The position numbers and the translations under genes are program-made. DNA of 64,000 nt from JBPOFY01 sp049889815. GTDB lineage: Bacteria > Verrucomicrobiota > Verrucomicrobiia > Opitutales > Coraliomargaritaceae. Location of the stretch: NCBI GenBank assembly GCA_049889815.1, contig JBMHCR010000006.1, positions 186,001 through 250,000 of the forward strand, read 5' to 3'. Shown here piece by piece: positions 42,933 through 52,113 of the stretch (position 1 is the first letter of the stretch; each line of letters opens with the position of its first letter). The notes beneath the pieces were generated by a model that saw only the letters and a list, made by a program, of their open reading frames with translations, ran no database searches and was not told where the DNA came from.

Positions 42933-43652
42933 TTAGATCAATCCAGAGTCGTTGAAACTGTAATACCCAATTCCGTGTGGATCATTGGTTTTGCTGCCAA
43001 CGATGATGTGGTCGAGGAGATCGATACCAATTACTTTTGCGGCTTCTCTGAGTCGCCGAGTGACCTGTATGTCTGCACAGCTCGGTGCTGGATCACCACT
43101 CGGATGATTGTGCACCGCGATGATCGCGGTGGCACTGAGCTTGATGGCTTCACGGAACACTTCGCGAGGGTGGACCAGTGCACTGGTCGCGGTTCCCGAA
43201 CTAACCTCTATACGGCGTATCAATCTGTTTTTACGGTCGAGGCAAAGGGACCAGAATTTCTCAACCTCTAAGCCGGGCGTGATTGTCGTAAAGGTCTCGA
43301 AGACTAATTTGGGAGCATCGTAAACTGTCGCTTTCGCGTCCCCCGCTTTTAAGACGCGACGAGCGAGGTCCATCACTGCGATCAGTTGCAACGCCTTAAC
43401 CTTACCGATCCCGTGAATCTCTTGGAAATCCTCGGCCGACCAGCGAAGCAAGTTCGGGAGTGAGCCTGCTTTGTCGATCAATTGGCCTGACATCGAAACA
43501 ACATCCACGCCCTGCGGTCCGCTGCGCAGGATCATGGCCAGCAACTCTCTATCGCTTAAGGCGCGAGGACCATGTCGTTCCAGTCGTTCCTGCGGACGCT
43601 CACTCGCGACCATGTCTTTAATACGGCGAGAGGATAAATAGTTGAGGGCCAT
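42933..43652 (-). CDS. radC: RadC family JAB-domain protein
   Basis: A 239-residue protein named RadC. The start at 43652 (MALNYLSSRRIKDMVASERP) gives the usual N-terminus; the longer frame from 43760 is not homologous. There is a UPF0758 N-terminal helix-hairpin-helix region (LSDRELLAMILRSGPQGVDV near 30-49, IHGIGKVKALQLIAVMDLAR near 75-94). A JAMM/MPN+ metal site follows with HNHPSGDPAPSCADIQVTRR near 184-203. The old link to DNA repair is disputed; the JAMM motif suggests a metallo-hydrolase active on DNA or peptide. Divergent from rlmN. Confidence 0.94.
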   Translation of the reverse strand: MALNYLSSRRIKDMVASERPQERLERHGPRALSDRELLAMILRSGPQGVDVVSMSGQLIDKAGSLPNLLRWSAEDFQEIHGIGKVKALQLIAVMDLARRVLKAGDAKATVYDAPKLVFETFTTITPGLEVEKFWSLCLDRKNRLIRRIEVSSGTATSALVHPREVFREAIKLSATAIIAVHNHPSGDPAPSCADIQVTRRLREAAKVIGIDLLDHIIVGSKTNDPHGIGYYSFNDSGLI

Positions 43653-43754
43653 TTTATAGTGAACATTATAGCACTTAGGCAGATTGGCAAGCGTCAATAC
43701 CCTCTCCGAACTTTTCGATGGAGATTCTGTAAAATACGTGCAGCTTCTCCAACC

Positions 43755-44903
43755 GTGCAATTTACACCACAGAAACCGAGCTTATTTGGCGAGACTTTGG
43801 AGAGCTTCAAGGATCAAGTTGTAGCGGCTGGGCATAAACCATTTCGTGCGAAGCAGGTCATGGAGTGGCTGTATAAAAAGCGCGTCGATACTTGGGACGA
43901 AATGACGAATCTTCCGAAGGACTTCCGAGTTTGGCTTGATGAGAACTTTATTCTCTATCCCACTGCTCCAGTAATCGATAAGCGCTCAAATGATGTAACG
44001 CAAAAACTCCTACTGGAGCTTGAAGATAAATCTTTGATTGAGACAGTTCTCATCCGTGCGCCGCAGCAGGGTGTCGGCCAAGAGGATTCACGCAAGACGG
44101 TCTGTGTGTCGATTCAGGTTGGCTGTGCCTACGGGTGTAAATTTTGTGCCTCAGGCTTGGCGGGATTTAAGCGAAATCTCATGGCTGCTGAGGTTGTGTC
44201 ACAGCTCATGCATATTTGCCGCCGAGAGGATGCGCATACTGAGCGTGCCAAGGAGGAGATCGCTTCATTTGATAATATCGTCTTCATGGGAATGGGTGAA
44301 CCTTTGTCGAACTACGATACCTTGGTACGCACGATTCGAATTTTGAATGCCGATTGGGGACTGAACTTCGGTGCTCGTCGTATTACTGTTTCGACATCAG
44401 GTCTTGCACCGCAGATCGAAAAACTCGCGGAAGAAGGGGTCGCTGTGCGTTTGGCGATTTCGCTGCACGGCGCGACCAACGAGGTGCGCGAGAAGATCAT
44501 GCCCGTGAATCGAAAATATCCCTTGGAAAAACTCATTCCCGCAGCGAAGGCGTTTCAGCAACGGCACGGTAGAATGCTCACACTTGAGTTTATTCTGATC
44601 GAGGACGTGAATGATAGTTTGGATCAGGCGCGTGAGCTTGCGAAGATCGCAAAGGAACTTCACGCACACGTGAATTGTATCCCATACAATAAGGTGGAGG
44701 GTTTACCGTGGGTGCGCCCGAGTGTGCGGCGCCAAGATGCCTTCGTCGATGTACTCCGCAAGGCTGGGGTATCAACGACGATTCGTCGTGAGAAGGGACA
44801 CGATATCAATGCTGCTTGTGGGCAACTTCGTTTGAAGACTGAAAAAGCAATGGCGGAAGCGGAGTCTAGGCCAAGCAGTCCGTTTATCGATCCGCAACTC
44901 TAG
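43755..44903 (+). CDS. rlmN: 23S rRNA (adenine-2503-C2)-/tRNA methyltransferase RlmN
   Basis: A radical SAM enzyme that methylates C2 of A2503 in 23S rRNA and A37 of some tRNAs. A GTG start at 43755 (VQFTPQKPSLFGETLESFKD) is proposed because it yields 382 residues, as usual for RlmN; the ATG at 43659 would add 32 basic residues that look non-coding and lie next to the radC start. The cluster motif is CAYGCKFCASG (about 118-128), with FMGMGEPLSNYD near 176-187. The second catalytic cysteine is near the C-terminus in DINAACGQLR. The stop is 1 bp from the convergent TPR protein's stop. Confidence 0.94.
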   Translation: MQFTPQKPSLFGETLESFKDQVVAAGHKPFRAKQVMEWLYKKRVDTWDEMTNLPKDFRVWLDENFILYPTAPVIDKRSNDVTQKLLLELEDKSLIETVLIRAPQQGVGQEDSRKTVCVSIQVGCAYGCKFCASGLAGFKRNLMAAEVVSQLMHICRREDAHTERAKEEIASFDNIVFMGMGEPLSNYDTLVRTIRILNADWGLNFGARRITVSTSGLAPQIEKLAEEGVAVRLAISLHGATNEVREKIMPVNRKYPLEKLIPAAKAFQQRHGRMLTLEFILIEDVNDSLDQARELAKIAKELHAHVNCIPYNKVEGLPWVRPSVRRQDAFVDVLRKAGVSTTIRREKGHDINAACGQLRLKTEKAMAEAESRPSSPFIDPQL

Positions 44904-44904
44904 G

Positions 44905-46524
44905 TCAGTGGGCTTTTGCGAAAAGGTTATCGATTAGTTTTTCCGCTTCGGAATACTGTGTGTCACCGCGTTTGACTGACTCAGTGAGTAGAAGCAAGTC
45001 GAGATAGGGGTCGCGGGTCGGCGGATTGCCCAGCGAAGCTGCCGTTGCCTCGTCCTTCGTCCAGAGAATACCGATCTTCGCTAGCGCGGATTTTTCGACG
45101 TGCGCGCTCCACAAAGCGAGTGCAGCTTCGCGCTCTAGTAGCTTCCAATGATAGAACCCCTTAATACTGGCGATCATCGGGTCACTTGGATCTCCGCGGC
45201 CAATTGCTTTGAATTGCTCTTGGACGTCTTCAATAGAAAGAGGTTTCGGGTCGTTTCCAGTTGCCCAATTGTCGAAGTAGGCACGCACTAGAATATTGTA
45301 CATATCCGGACGGTTTTTACTCAACTCGATGGCTCTGTTCGCCCAAGTCAAAGCCATTTTATTCTGGTTCGCCTCAATGCATGCATTGGCCATGTACACG
45401 TAGTTGTCCCTTAGAATGTCGTCTTTTGGGCTGCTCAGGAAATAGCCAGTATAGGTCAGCGTGGCCAGGCCCGCGAGTCCGGTCACGATCTTCTTGCGAG
45501 TTCGGGTTCCAGCGTGTTTCCAGATCCGCGGAATCACTGAGAAACATCCCGCGCTAAAGACGGCCAGAACCGGCGTGAGTGCCAAGCGATTTTGGCCACC
45601 TCCGTTTGAGAATACGTAACTAGCTAGAAACAGCCCTAGCACGATTAGGAGCGCCAAGGCGCTGATGCCTCGGCGACTATCTTTTATGCGCGCGTATACC
45701 CCGCCAACAGTAAGGATGAGCAATAGCCCCCAATGGATGGGATTGAGAAAGAGGATGAAATAGAGCTTGTGGAGAATAGCGTAGCTGATTCCGTCATTGG
45801 CCTCTTGGTTGCTAAAGAAGCTGTAAATCTGTGCGGCAGGATGTGGTGTTTCTGAAGAAAGATTGTGCGGTAATTCCAGGTTGAAGGTTAGAACGCAGGC
45901 TGCGGCGACCAACGGTGGAATTAAGCCCAACACAAAGTGGACACCCTTGTTTTTAGTCGGATATAAAAAAGCGGCGACTGGCCAGATGACCACCAGGGTA
46001 AGAAGACTCGGTTCTAGAAGTACCCCGATCGCGAGTGCACTGCCAACGATAAAGGTATCTCCTGCGTGAGCGCGTTTAATCCAGCGCATAAAACGCCAGA
46101 AGAAGATCGAGACGCAGAGTACAGCAAATATTGTGGGCGTGATCTGACCCAGACGAAAGAGTATGACTGGATTGATTCCGACGAGAAGTGCCGCCGCGCA
46201 GGCGGCACGTTCGCTCTTCCAAAACTGCTCAGCAGTGAGCGCACAAAATAAGGCTGCAAGAAGTAGGGCGAACGTTTGGATTATCCTTGTTGCTTGGATC
46301 AACGCTCTTTCACTATCGCAGAATTGATTGATTGATTGTAAAATGCCGGCGTACAGTGTTGATGTATTTCCGGCGGCAACGTTGATTAGAATATCAACCT
46401 GATCTTCACTCGGGTGTATGCCGATGGGGATTCGTCCAAATTGGCTTAGCCACGCGGCCGCGTACAGCAAGCAAATGGCTAGGACAAGCCGTATGTGTTT
46501 CGGGAGGAATGAAAGGGCTTCCAT
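44905..46524 (-). CDS. Polytopic membrane protein with C-terminal TPR region
   Basis: A 539-residue protein with about ten predicted helices between residues 10 and 370, then a soluble tail of roughly 165 residues. In the tail, YMANACIEANQNKMALTWAN and RPDMYNILVRAYFDNWATGN have the A-x-x-x-x-x-G/A-x-x-x-x-A spacing of TPR repeats. The helix pattern, with a charged loop after helix 1 (GRIPIGIHPSEDQVD), recalls GT-C glycosyltransferases and O-antigen-ligase-like proteins. No firm GT-C motif (such as an early D-E or D-D pair) is convincing. Function unknown. Upstream is proA, 19 bp away on the same strand. Confidence 0.6.
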   Translation of the reverse strand: MEALSFLPKHIRLVLAICLLYAAAWLSQFGRIPIGIHPSEDQVDILINVAAGNTSTLYAGILQSINQFCDSERALIQATRIIQTFALLLAALFCALTAEQFWKSERAACAAALLVGINPVILFRLGQITPTIFAVLCVSIFFWRFMRWIKRAHAGDTFIVGSALAIGVLLEPSLLTLVVIWPVAAFLYPTKNKGVHFVLGLIPPLVAAACVLTFNLELPHNLSSETPHPAAQIYSFFSNQEANDGISYAILHKLYFILFLNPIHWGLLLILTVGGVYARIKDSRRGISALALLIVLGLFLASYVFSNGGGQNRLALTPVLAVFSAGCFSVIPRIWKHAGTRTRKKIVTGLAGLATLTYTGYFLSSPKDDILRDNYVYMANACIEANQNKMALTWANRAIELSKNRPDMYNILVRAYFDNWATGNDPKPLSIEDVQEQFKAIGRGDPSDPMIASIKGFYHWKLLEREAALALWSAHVEKSALAKIGILWTKDEATAASLGNPPTRDPYLDLLLLTESVKRGDTQYSEAEKLIDNLFAKAH

Positions 46525-46543
46525 CGAGGGTATTTAGGAGGAT

Positions 46544-47815
46544 CTAGCGAGTCTCTCCTGTTCCGTGAATGATATATTTATAGGTGCAAAGCTCATTCAA
46601 CCCCATTGGCCCTCGAGCATGGAGGCGGTCCGTCGAAATTCCAATTTCTGCGCCGAGCCCGAACTCGAAGCCGTCCGAAAAGCGAGTCGATGCGTTGTGA
46701 AAGACGGCTGCTGAGTCCACTGCGGTGAGGAACTTTTGTGCAGTCGACGCATCCTCAGTGACAATACATTCGGTGTGGCCTGAGCTGTTGGCATTGATCA
46801 ATTCGATTGCCGCGTTGGTGTCTGGGACGATCGCGATGGAGATTATTAGATCGGTGTATTCGGTCGCAAAATCCTGAGCTGTAGCGTCAACAAGCGGGAG
46901 TCCGCTGGCCGTGAGGAGGGCTTTTGCATGTGCGTCTATGCGTAATTCAACGCCACGATCATGGAGCGCTTTCGCAAGGCGAGGTAGTTGCTTGGCAGCA
47001 TCCTGATGTAGGATCAGGTTCTCCGCAGCGTTGCACACACTTGGGCGTTGGCACTTTGAATTGATGACGATTTCTTCCGCCATTTCTGGGTCTGCAGCTG
47101 AATCGATATAAACCGAGCAAACACCTGTGTAGTGTTTGATTACCGGGATGCGGCTATGCTCTACCGTGAAACGGATCAGGCTTTCGCCCCCACGTGGAAT
47201 GATACAATGGATCGTATCCTCCTGCTTGAGTAAAACATTGAGTGCCGCCCGATCAGTTGTGGGAATGAATTGCACGGCGTCTTCATGAATGCCACTCTCG
47301 CGCAGGCAGTCTTTGATGATTGCGGCGAGTTTCATGTTGCTATGAAAGGCCTCTTTGCCACCGCGTAGGATTGAAGCGTTGCCGGATTTCAGGCAAAGAA
47401 TCGCACAGTCGATAGTCACGTTTGGTCGCGATTCGTAGATGATGCCTATGACTCCCATTGGCACACGAATCTTACGTAAATCAAAGCCCTTTGGAGGTGA
47501 AAGACGTTCAATCTCTACGCCCACGGGGTCGGGTAGTGCTGCAACCTCGCGCACTCCTTCCGCCATCGTCGCGATGCGTTCCGGCGTGAAGCTGAGGCGC
47601 TCGGTCATAGGCTGTGAAAGACCATTTTCTTTGGCTGCTTGAAGGTCCAGTTGGTTTGCCTCCAAGATCGCGTCCGTATTTGCGACAAGTTGCTTTGCTA
47701 AAAGCTCGAGGAAACAGTCCTTTGTGGAGGTGTCTAGGCGCGCCAGTTCGAGCGAGGCGGCGCGTGCTCGCTTAGCGATGCCGACGACGAGCTCTGAAAT
47801 TTGGTCCTGAGTCAT
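46544..47815 (-). CDS. proA: Gamma-glutamyl phosphate reductase
   Basis: ProA reduces gamma-glutamyl phosphate to glutamate semialdehyde in proline synthesis. The 423-residue protein belongs to the aldehyde dehydrogenase superfamily. Conserved stretches are VGIEIERLSPPKGFDLRKIR near 98-117 (18 of it), GVIGIIYESRPNVTIDCAIL near 120-139, the catalytic Cys in NSKCQRPSVCNAAENLILHQ near 250-269, and SDGFEFGLGAEIGISTDRLH near 383-402, followed by ARGPMGLNEL. The proB partner is not in the window. Downstream of it on the same strand is the TPR membrane protein. Confidence 0.96.
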   Translation of the reverse strand: MTQDQISELVVGIAKRARAASLELARLDTSTKDCFLELLAKQLVANTDAILEANQLDLQAAKENGLSQPMTERLSFTPERIATMAEGVREVAALPDPVGVEIERLSPPKGFDLRKIRVPMGVIGIIYESRPNVTIDCAILCLKSGNASILRGGKEAFHSNMKLAAIIKDCLRESGIHEDAVQFIPTTDRAALNVLLKQEDTIHCIIPRGGESLIRFTVEHSRIPVIKHYTGVCSVYIDSAADPEMAEEIVINSKCQRPSVCNAAENLILHQDAAKQLPRLAKALHDRGVELRIDAHAKALLTASGLPLVDATAQDFATEYTDLIISIAIVPDTNAAIELINANSSGHTECIVTEDASTAQKFLTAVDSAAVFHNASTRFSDGFEFGLGAEIGISTDRLHARGPMGLNELCTYKYIIHGTGETR

Positions 47816-47836
47816 ATTAAAACTATCCTAAATGCT

Positions 47837-48817
47837 TTAGATCTGGCTGAGAATATCCTGCCAGACGTGCTGTGGAAGTTCACTACCTTGTTCTTGAACG
47901 ACCGCGGCTCCAAGAACGGAGCCAATTTTGGCGCATTCCTTGCGCTCGAGCCCTTTCGACCAGCCGTAGAGAAAGCCCGCGGCCCAGAGGTCGCCTGCGC
48001 CCGTTGTGTCGACGACATGTGCAGCATGTATTGGTTCGATATGATCGACCTGTGCGCCCTTGGCAATGTAGGAGCCGTGTGCTCCAACTTTAACGGCTGC
48101 AATATCGCAATAAGTCGCGAGTTGCTTCGCCATGGCCGGGTAGTTTTCACTCAGGTCAGTGAAAGCATCGGCTTCTTCCTCGTTTGCGAAAACAATGTCT
48201 ACGTAGGTCTCGAGAATTTGTGGTAGAATTGCTTTCGTCGCGTTAACGACCTCAAAGGAGGCCAAGTCGAGGCTGATTGTGCATCCCGCGGCTTTAGCGC
48301 ATTCGAGAACATGCATCATGAGTGATTTATTGAAAAGCAAATAGCCTTCAATGTGTGCGTGATTACAGCCTGAGAAATCTGCGACGGCTATTTCATCTAG
48401 GCTCAAGGTCATCGCCGCTCCGAGATCGGTGCGCATGGTGCGTTCACCATCGGGTGTGACTAACGAAAGACAATGTCCGTTGGGCACTTCGCCGACTTTG
48501 AACCGGCTGCTGTCACCGCCGAGCGAGGTAAATCGATCTCGGTAGAAGGTGCCTTTCTCGCAGTTGCCAACCTTTCCGAGGAAACTTGTTTCCACTCCCA
48601 TTCGCGCGAGGGCAAAGATTGTATTGCCTGCCGAACCGCCGGGTGCGCTAGTCTTTTTGCCAGGCGCTTTCACTATCAAATCATGAATCGTTGCGCCGTC
48701 GACAAGCACCATTCCGCCCTTTTCGCCATCGATTTGATCGATGAAAAGTTCACCAACCTGCGCAATGGTGTCTACAATGGGGCTACCGACGCCGATGAGT
48801 TTTGGTGATTGGATCAT
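47837..48817 (-). CDS. PfkB family kinase, adenosine kinase-like
   Basis: A 326-residue ribokinase-fold sugar/nucleoside kinase. The start at 48817 (MIQSPKLIGVGSPIVDTIAQ) matches the family; the upstream in-frame codons overlap the region before the terminator and are not homologous. There is a substrate motif PGGSAGNTIFALARMG near 55-70, and the C-terminal PfkB signature VDTTGAGDLWAAGFLYGWSK near 268-287 with the catalytic Asp in AGD. The spacing and the lid residues resemble adenosine kinases of bacteria and plants more than fructokinases, but the substrate is not settled. Co-directional with proA, 21 bp upstream of it. Confidence 0.87.
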   Translation of the reverse strand: MIQSPKLIGVGSPIVDTIAQVGELFIDQIDGEKGGMVLVDGATIHDLIVKAPGKKTSAPGGSAGNTIFALARMGVETSFLGKVGNCEKGTFYRDRFTSLGGDSSRFKVGEVPNGHCLSLVTPDGERTMRTDLGAAMTLSLDEIAVADFSGCNHAHIEGYLLFNKSLMMHVLECAKAAGCTISLDLASFEVVNATKAILPQILETYVDIVFANEEEADAFTDLSENYPAMAKQLATYCDIAAVKVGAHGSYIAKGAQVDHIEPIHAAHVVDTTGAGDLWAAGFLYGWSKGLERKECAKIGSVLGAAVVQEQGSELPQHVWQDILSQI

Positions 48818-48860
48818 ATGTAAAATCTTCGAGAAAGTGCCCAGTTTAGAGCAAATAAAG

Positions 48861-48894
48861 AAAAGCCGCCAAACCAAAAGGAAGGGCGGCTTTT
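48861..48894 (-). terminator. Rho-independent terminator after the DUF3568-like lipoprotein gene
   Basis: A perfect 10-bp stem AAAAGCCGCC (48861-48870) with GGCGGCTTTT (48885-48894). The minus strand continues CTTTATTT after the stem. It is 19 bp past the lipoprotein stop, and shields the kinase gene from read-through. Confidence 0.88.
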
Positions 48895-48913
48895 GTAAAG
48901 GTCGTAGAATCGT

Positions 48914-49306
48914 TTAGATGGCGTCGCGGATTTTTGCGTAGATCACCTGTGATTCTGCCAAATTGCCTAGTCTTCCCACGCGGATGCGGAGCTCGGACGG
49001 TCCATCTGCTAGCTGCTCGATGCGAACGGTTACTTTCTCGTCACCGACTTTGCGAGCATAGATGGTGATCGAGGTGTCTTTATGGAGCTCTCCGGTACGG
49101 TAGTAGCCATTTTCGTCTAAAACGCGGATTGCAGTGCGGAAAATATCGTTCGGTGCAGCACTGATCGGCGCGTACAAGTAGCCTACTCGGTATTCTGCGG
49201 CTTGTTCTTCGCCACTGACTGGGTCGATCGCGACCGGAGTGGTGCATGCTGAAAAGAGCAGTGTAAATGCGGATAGGACGACTGGAATAAATGCTTTGGA
49301 TTTCAT
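48914..49306 (-). CDS. DUF3568-like lipoprotein
   Basis: A 130-residue lipoprotein. The start at 49306 (MKSKAFIPVVLSAFTLLFSA) gives a type II signal with lipobox LFSAC, the Cys at about residue 21. The mature part is a small alpha/beta domain (NDIFRTAIRVLDENGYYRTG near 56-75, SITIYARKVGDEKVTVRIEQ near 80-99), of the kind named DUF3568 in Verrucomicrobiota and Chlamydiota. The role is unknown. It has its own terminator, and upstream is a 700-bp region without genes. Confidence 0.75.
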   Translation of the reverse strand: MKSKAFIPVVLSAFTLLFSACTTPVAIDPVSGEEQAAEYRVGYLYAPISAAPNDIFRTAIRVLDENGYYRTGELHKDTSITIYARKVGDEKVTVRIEQLADGPSELRIRVGRLGNLAESQVIYAKIRDAI

Positions 49307-50008
49307 ATTGGTGCTGATTACAAAGGCTTTTTTTAGAAAGTGCAATCAGAAGCGTTTAAGATAATAAAATCCTTTGGGCTCTCGGAACAAAAGTTTGCTA
49401 TCTTTTTATTCCAGTAGAGATGAGTCGTCCCTCTTTGTTGCCCCCCTCACTAACGCGATAGTTCTTCGCAGTGATTGTCACTTTGGTTTTTTGCCTGTTC
49501 TTAGATTGTTAATGTGAATTTGTTAGCGGTAGGCGGTCGCGCTCCCTTAAAGAGCAGCGTTCGGAGTATTTATCGGTGTAAGCGCTCAAGACAAACTATA
49601 CGCCGGCGCCAGTTCCTGACAGTAGGAGTCGGTGCGCTGTGATGATGCCGATATTGACAAGTGGATCCTCAGTTTGATTAGGCGAAGAGACGACTTTCTG
49701 CTAAGTGTTGACATCGCTCGATAAACGTAGTTCGGGGCGTGTTCCTTCACTAAAGGATAATCAGCGGGATCCTTGACGGTCACGATCTTTTAAGTAAACC
49801 TGTTAATGTATAAAGATTAAGGCTCGTCTACCAAGCGGTAGACGAGCCTATTACTAACCCTAATTTACCCTAACTAAACCAATAGGTTTTAACCTATAGA
49901 GAGATACATGGGAATTTATCAATTGTTCCCGCTATGGCCCTGTATTTGTTAGTTTATTCTTCCCGTGGGGTCTTTTTGTCTCGGGATCGATTCATACGCA
50001 AAGTTACC
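49307..50008. other. Long region without a convincing gene
   Basis: 702 bp between the lipoprotein start and the xseA stop. On minus, 49586-49783 has a 65-codon frame whose first 31 residues look protein-like (VKDPADYPLVKEHAPNYVYR). A +1 shift after KSS also reads sensibly (PNQTEDPLVNIGIITAHRLL), so a decayed gene is possible. A strong hairpin (49821-49848) and a perfect inverted repeat ATAGGTT-TT-AACCTAT (49882-49897) follow. A short non-coding RNA is possible; nothing recognisable as tRNA, SRP RNA, RNase P or tmRNA was seen. Confidence 0.5.
49821..49848. terminator. Strong hairpin, possible terminator downstream of xseA
   Basis: A perfect 11-bp stem GGCTCGTCTAC (49821-49831) with GTAGACGAGCC (49838-49848) and a 6-nt loop. 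On minus it is followed by TTAATCTTTA, a weak T-tract; on plus by TATTACTAAC. It lies 160 bp after the xseA stop, so it could end that message or a separate non-coding transcript. Confidence 0.55.
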
Positions 50009-51364
50009 TCAGGATTCTGAACTATCTGCTTTCAAGTTCACTTTACCGTCGTGAAACCGCGCCTTCAGTCTAGCCGCCCGTGCCGCTTTCTCGGCGCTAT
50101 CTAAAATGTCGCCATCTGAGTTGCTTAGGATTGAATAGCCACGGCGAAGCGTCGCCGATAAGCTAGTGTTTCCCAGGCGGGTAGCTAGGTGGGTCAGCTC
50201 TTTGCGTTGGTGCTGGCGAATCTCATTTACCGACCGGAACAGTTTGGAGGTGACGTTCTTCAAATTGAGTGAAGCCAAGCGAAGGCGATTTTGTGGGTGG
50301 TGCTCCGCGAGGCCCTGAGCCCGACGGTCTAAGGCTTGTTTGTTTGTAGCCATCAGCTCACGAAGCCGAAAATTTATTCGGTTCTCCATGTCGTCCAAGC
50401 GCAGGTTCTGGAGTTCAATTTGTCGGGTCGGTGCAATTATTCGAAGTCGCGATTTGAAGTCGTGAAGTTGGCGAGCACGTTCTCCAAGGCTCGCTTCCGC
50501 ATAACAACCTAAGTTGTAGGCTGCTGTTTCTAGGCGCTCCTTCGATTGAAGGTAGAGGGATGAAATCAATTCTGCCGCTCCCGATGGAGTTTCAGCGCGC
50601 TGATCTGCCGCATAGTCTGTCAATACGTGGTCAATCTCGTGACCAATTGCCGATATAATTGGAAGTTTAGACGCGGCAACGGCTCGTGCTAGTGCTTCAT
50701 CGTTGAATACCCAGAGGTCTTCTATGCTACCGCCCCCTCGAGTCATTACGATCAGGTCGAAGTTGGGACTGCAGGATGCGTATTTAAGCATTGCAAGGAT
50801 CTCATCTGCGGCGCCCTTTCCCTGGACGCGGGCAGGGAGAACGACAACTTTACCTCCAAACCTTCGACGTCGCAATATGCGGAGGAAGTCGCGCAGGGCG
50901 GCCCCAGTTGGTGAGGTGATCACCGCGATGCGGGCTGGCATGGCTGGCAACTCCATTTTTTCAGACGGTTCAAACAGCCCTTCGGACGCAAGTTTTCGTT
51001 TTAGGCGTTCGAATTCTAGCTGCAATTTTCCCTCTCCACTGCGAATCGCAATTTTGGCAACGAGTTGATAGCGACCGTGCGGTTCATAGACGGATATATC
51101 GCCTAATAGTTGCAGTTCCATTCCGTCTTCAAGTTCGAAATTTTGGGCTGCGGCATCTCGTGCAAACAACACGCAGGGAATTTGGCTGGTTGTGTCCTTG
51201 AGTGAGAAATAAACGTGCCCCGAGCTCTGGCGCCTCAGGTTGGAGACCTCACCTTGAACCCAAACTTGCTTGAAGTTGCCCTCTAGTAGTCGCTTGATAT
51301 GCCGAGTTAGATCCGTGACTTTTAGGATCTGATCGGGAGTGGGCTTTAGCAGATCATCTAGCAT
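50009..51364 (-). CDS. xseA: Exodeoxyribonuclease VII large subunit
   Basis: XseA is the catalytic large subunit of ExoVII, which degrades single-stranded DNA in repair. The 451-residue protein has the N-terminal OB-fold (VWVQGEVSNLRRQSSGHVYF near 34-53). The catalytic core follows: RIAVITSPTGAALRDFLRIL near 145-164, and DLIVMTRGGGSIEDLWVFND near 203-222 with ISAIGHEIDHVLTDYAADQR near 240-259. A coiled-coil C-terminal region completes it. The small subunit gene xseB, often adjacent, is not next to it. It starts 11 bp inside the end of the VTT gene and is therefore coupled to it. Confidence 0.96.
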   Translation of the reverse strand: MLDDLLKPTPDQILKVTDLTRHIKRLLEGNFKQVWVQGEVSNLRRQSSGHVYFSLKDTTSQIPCVLFARDAAAQNFELEDGMELQLLGDISVYEPHGRYQLVAKIAIRSGEGKLQLEFERLKRKLASEGLFEPSEKMELPAMPARIAVITSPTGAALRDFLRILRRRRFGGKVVVLPARVQGKGAADEILAMLKYASCSPNFDLIVMTRGGGSIEDLWVFNDEALARAVAASKLPIISAIGHEIDHVLTDYAADQRAETPSGAAELISSLYLQSKERLETAAYNLGCYAEASLGERARQLHDFKSRLRIIAPTRQIELQNLRLDDMENRINFRLRELMATNKQALDRRAQGLAEHHPQNRLRLASLNLKNVTSKLFRSVNEIRQHQRKELTHLATRLGNTSLSATLRRGYSILSNSDGDILDSAEKAARAARLKARFHDGKVNLKADSSES

Positions 51365-52040
51365 GGTTACGTTTTTTTTGGCGGAGCATACGAGTTACAA
51401 GCACTAAAATGACGATAAGCAGGATGCCTGTTATGGTCAGTCCAATACTGCCTTTATGAATCGCGCCGCCAGTAGTCACAAAGCCAACCGTCCATAGTGC
51501 AGTAATGGGAATTGAAACAAGCAGATAGATCTTTAGTTTCAATCCAATGATACCGAGCACGACATTTTGAAGTGCATATGGAATACCGGGAGTGATTCGC
51601 ATGATCAGGGCAAAGCGCAGCGCATGGCTGTCGGAGAACTCGGGAACGACGCGCTTTTTGGCGAGGTAGTTCTGAAGCTGTTTCTTTATCGGACCAGCTG
51701 CGAGTAGATAAGTCCAAATCGTGCATGTGCTTTGCGCAGCAATTGCGATCAGGCAGGCAAGCGGCAATCCATATTTGGGACCCAACACGGCACCCACCAT
51801 TAAAAAGAGCGGGCTGATCGGAAATCCGATCCCCGGCAGCGTCGCCAAAGCCAGCACCAGAGCCCAGGGATTGGCTCGCAGAAAGGCGTAGACCTCAGAC
51901 AGCAAGCCTTTGTAGAATTCGGGGTCGTGATTTATTTGCCAAGCTAATGAGACTACGCCCGTAGCCACGAAGGCCGACATTATTAAAAGCAGCAAATTAC
52001 GCCTCAGGTGAGGGCATTTGGGTAAGCAACTTTCGAGCAT
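51354..52040 (-). CDS. TVP38/TMEM64 (VTT domain) membrane protein
   Basis: A 228-residue DedA-superfamily membrane protein with five or six helices. The VTT/SNARE-associated domain is recognised by GIGFPISPLFLMVGAVLGPK near residues 70-89, by YGLPLACLIAIAAQSTCTIW next to it, and by the C-terminal ALIMRITPGIPYALQNVVLG near 143-162. That last stretch is the family's R-x-x-P-x-x-P-[FY]-x-x-x-N motif. DedA-like proteins scramble or flip lipids and support proton-motive-force-linked envelope functions; the specific role is not known. The 3' end overlaps the xseA start by 11 bp. Confidence 0.9.
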   Translation of the reverse strand: MLESCLPKCPHLRRNLLLLIMSAFVATGVVSLAWQINHDPEFYKGLLSEVYAFLRANPWALVLALATLPGIGFPISPLFLMVGAVLGPKYGLPLACLIAIAAQSTCTIWTYLLAAGPIKKQLQNYLAKKRVVPEFSDSHALRFALIMRITPGIPYALQNVVLGIIGLKLKIYLLVSIPITALWTVGFVTTGGAIHKGSIGLTITGILLIVILVLVTRMLRQKKRNHAR

Positions 52041-52113
52041 GCCAGTAACCTGACCGGCTTCTCTTAGAAACGCAATAAAGCTTGACGAGTGTCGATGGGT
52101 TACGTTCAGTTAA

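Noticed and set aside
49821..49848. tRNA or other structured RNA at the strong hairpin
   Set aside because: It is a simple stem-loop; there are no D- or T-arm sequences and no CCA-type end nearby.
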